From Bacillota bacterium (lineage in GTDB: Bacteria; Bacillota_I; Bacilli_A; RFN20; CAG-826): 12,538 bases of DNA. The position numbers and the translations under genes are program-made. The notes under the pieces are model-generated. The model saw only the letters and a list, made by a program, of their open reading frames with translations, did no database searches and was not told where the DNA came from. Each line of letters opens with the position of its first letter. The first letter of the stretch is position 1. This document shows positions 11,782 to 12,538 of the stretch, piece after piece. The stretch is from the NCBI GenBank assembly GCA_023457325.1, contig JAEWLX010000068.1, forward strand, positions 1-12,538, given 5' to 3'.

Positions 11782-12538
11782 TCTTCGTCATCGAAGAGAT
11801 CGGGGAATTGTTCCGCGAAATAATCATAAATCGATGTGTCGTGATAGATGATGCTATAAAGTTCGATGTAAGATTCATATGCATTGTTAATGTAAGAATC
11901 TTTTGCTGATAAGACATGAGTTACTTCTTTAGCAACTTCTTCAATAAAGGTTAAACCTTCTTCGGGTCTAATGTGCGAATAGTTGTTATCGCTTAATCTT
12001 GATAGTTTAGAAGTCGAAACGGCTTCTTGGACTTTAATCATGTAATAAGTGGAACTAGAGATATCATAGATAACAAAGTTATCTTTACGACCGACATCGC
12101 TTTGTTCAGAAGTGGTAGGCGTCAAGTAATAGTTACCCATAATGTTACGGACATAATTTCCGGAATCATAATCGTGGGATGTTTGATCTTCGGCTTCAAG
12201 GAAGTCGACCTGGTTGGCGACATTAATGTTGAAAAGACGTGATCTAATTGCTTCAGGAAGCTCAGAAAGACCGCCACTTTTGACATTCCAACCATCAGTT
12301 GTGTAATCTTCAAGTTTCAAGTTATTTGATTTAATCATCAAACCAACTTGCTTTGGATATGAGTTGTTATTCGTGAAATCGGCTTCAATGGCTGCATCAT
12401 TAGAGAAACGATCATCAGTAATTTTCAAATAATCTTTGGCAATCGCTCCGAATTGCGTTTGCGGATAATAACTTGTTGGTCCATCAAGTTGATCTAAAAT
12501 GTCTTGGTCCGTGACCGACACGCTTGTGCCAGGGAACG
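11778..12538 (-). CDS. C-terminal part of an unidentified, probably extracytoplasmic protein (weakly PrsA/foldase-like)
   Basis: The frame is open to the right edge of the window (the first readable residues are FPGTSVSVTDQ), so the gene is 5'-truncated and the in-frame GTG at 12521 is probably internal. At least 253 residues, ending in TGA at 11780-11778. The sequence is acidic, rich in Asn, Asp, Ser and Tyr and Cys-free, with no membrane helix in the visible part. It has a VTDQDI segment near the edge, a central GNYYLTP stretch and a YDISSSTYYMIKVQEAV strand pair, which recall the parvulin-type region of PrsA foldases. I cannot confirm the rotamase motifs. The C-terminal 60 residues are helical (FAEQFPDLFDDED end). 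A terminator follows. Composition suggests a secreted or lipoprotein substrate-handling protein; treat the function as unknown. Confidence 0.55.
   Translation of the reverse strand, partial: FPGTSVSVTDQDILDQLDGPTSYYPQTQFGAIAKDYLKITDDRFSNDAAIEADFTNNNSYPKQVGLMIKSNNLKLEDYTTDGWNVKSGGLSELPEAIRSRLFNINVANQVDFLEAEDQTSHDYDSGNYVRNIMGNYYLTPTTSEQSDVGRKDNFVIYDISSSTYYMIKVQEAVSTSKLSRLSDNNYSHIRPEEGLTFIEEVAKEVTHVLSAKDSYINNAYESYIELYSIIYHDTSIYDYFAEQFPDLFDDED

Noticed and set aside
1..12538. tRNA, rRNA, CRISPR arrays, insertion sequences or attachment sites
   Set aside because: No cloverleaf-like sequence, regularly spaced repeats, transposase frames or terminal inverted repeats were seen on either strand.

Overview
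The window looks like chromosome from a low-GC Gram-positive lineage. It is AT-rich, with SigA-type promoters, strong Shine-Dalgarno sites and U-tract terminators. TGA is used as a stop (for example at 7838-7840 and at the minus-strand stop 11780-11778), so the code is standard and Mycoplasma-type recoding is excluded. A SipW-type signal peptidase with TasA/camelysin-like exported proteins, EAL regulators and small 2-TM proteins fits Bacillota of the Bacilli or the deep Mollicutes-related clades (RF39, Izemoplasmatales, Erysipelotrichales-like). This placement is an inference without database support.

Layout. 1-260: 3' end of a small exported protein gene and its terminator. 261-852: a monocistronic 125-aa two-helix membrane protein. 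853-1312: a long regulatory region with a 25-nt motif also found at 8710-8734, a GC-rich inverted repeat, a near-consensus SigA promoter, and a class I cyclic-di-GMP (GEMM-I) riboswitch whose 3' half can instead form a long terminator hairpin, followed by more structured leader. 1313-8568: a six-gene operon encoding an exported protein with a C-terminal 'WLEG' segment, a membrane-anchored McrB/MoxR-like AAA+ ATPase, a DUF2357/McrC-N-like protein with a long charged helix in place of a nuclease, a SipW-type signal peptidase, a membrane EAL phosphodiesterase and a divergent MTA/SAH-nucleosidase-like protein. A terminator follows at 8584. 8640-11242: a separate transcription unit for a REC-PAS-PAS-(degenerate GGDEF)-EAL protein. 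11282-12538: on the minus strand, a HIT-family hydrolase and the C-terminal part of an unidentified, probably extracytoplasmic protein.

How the genes may work together. The riboswitch architecture predicts that c-di-GMP binding prevents termination and turns the operon on. The operon then makes an exported matrix- or surface-like protein, a SipW-type peptidase that could process it, and a membrane AAA+/DUF2357 pair of unknown function that may drive its assembly or export. It also makes an EAL phosphodiesterase that would lower c-di-GMP, giving negative feedback, and a second EAL regulator lies next door. The coupling of a McrB-like ATPase and a DUF2357-like partner, without a nuclease, to SipW and c-di-GMP control is the most promising candidate for an undescribed system here.
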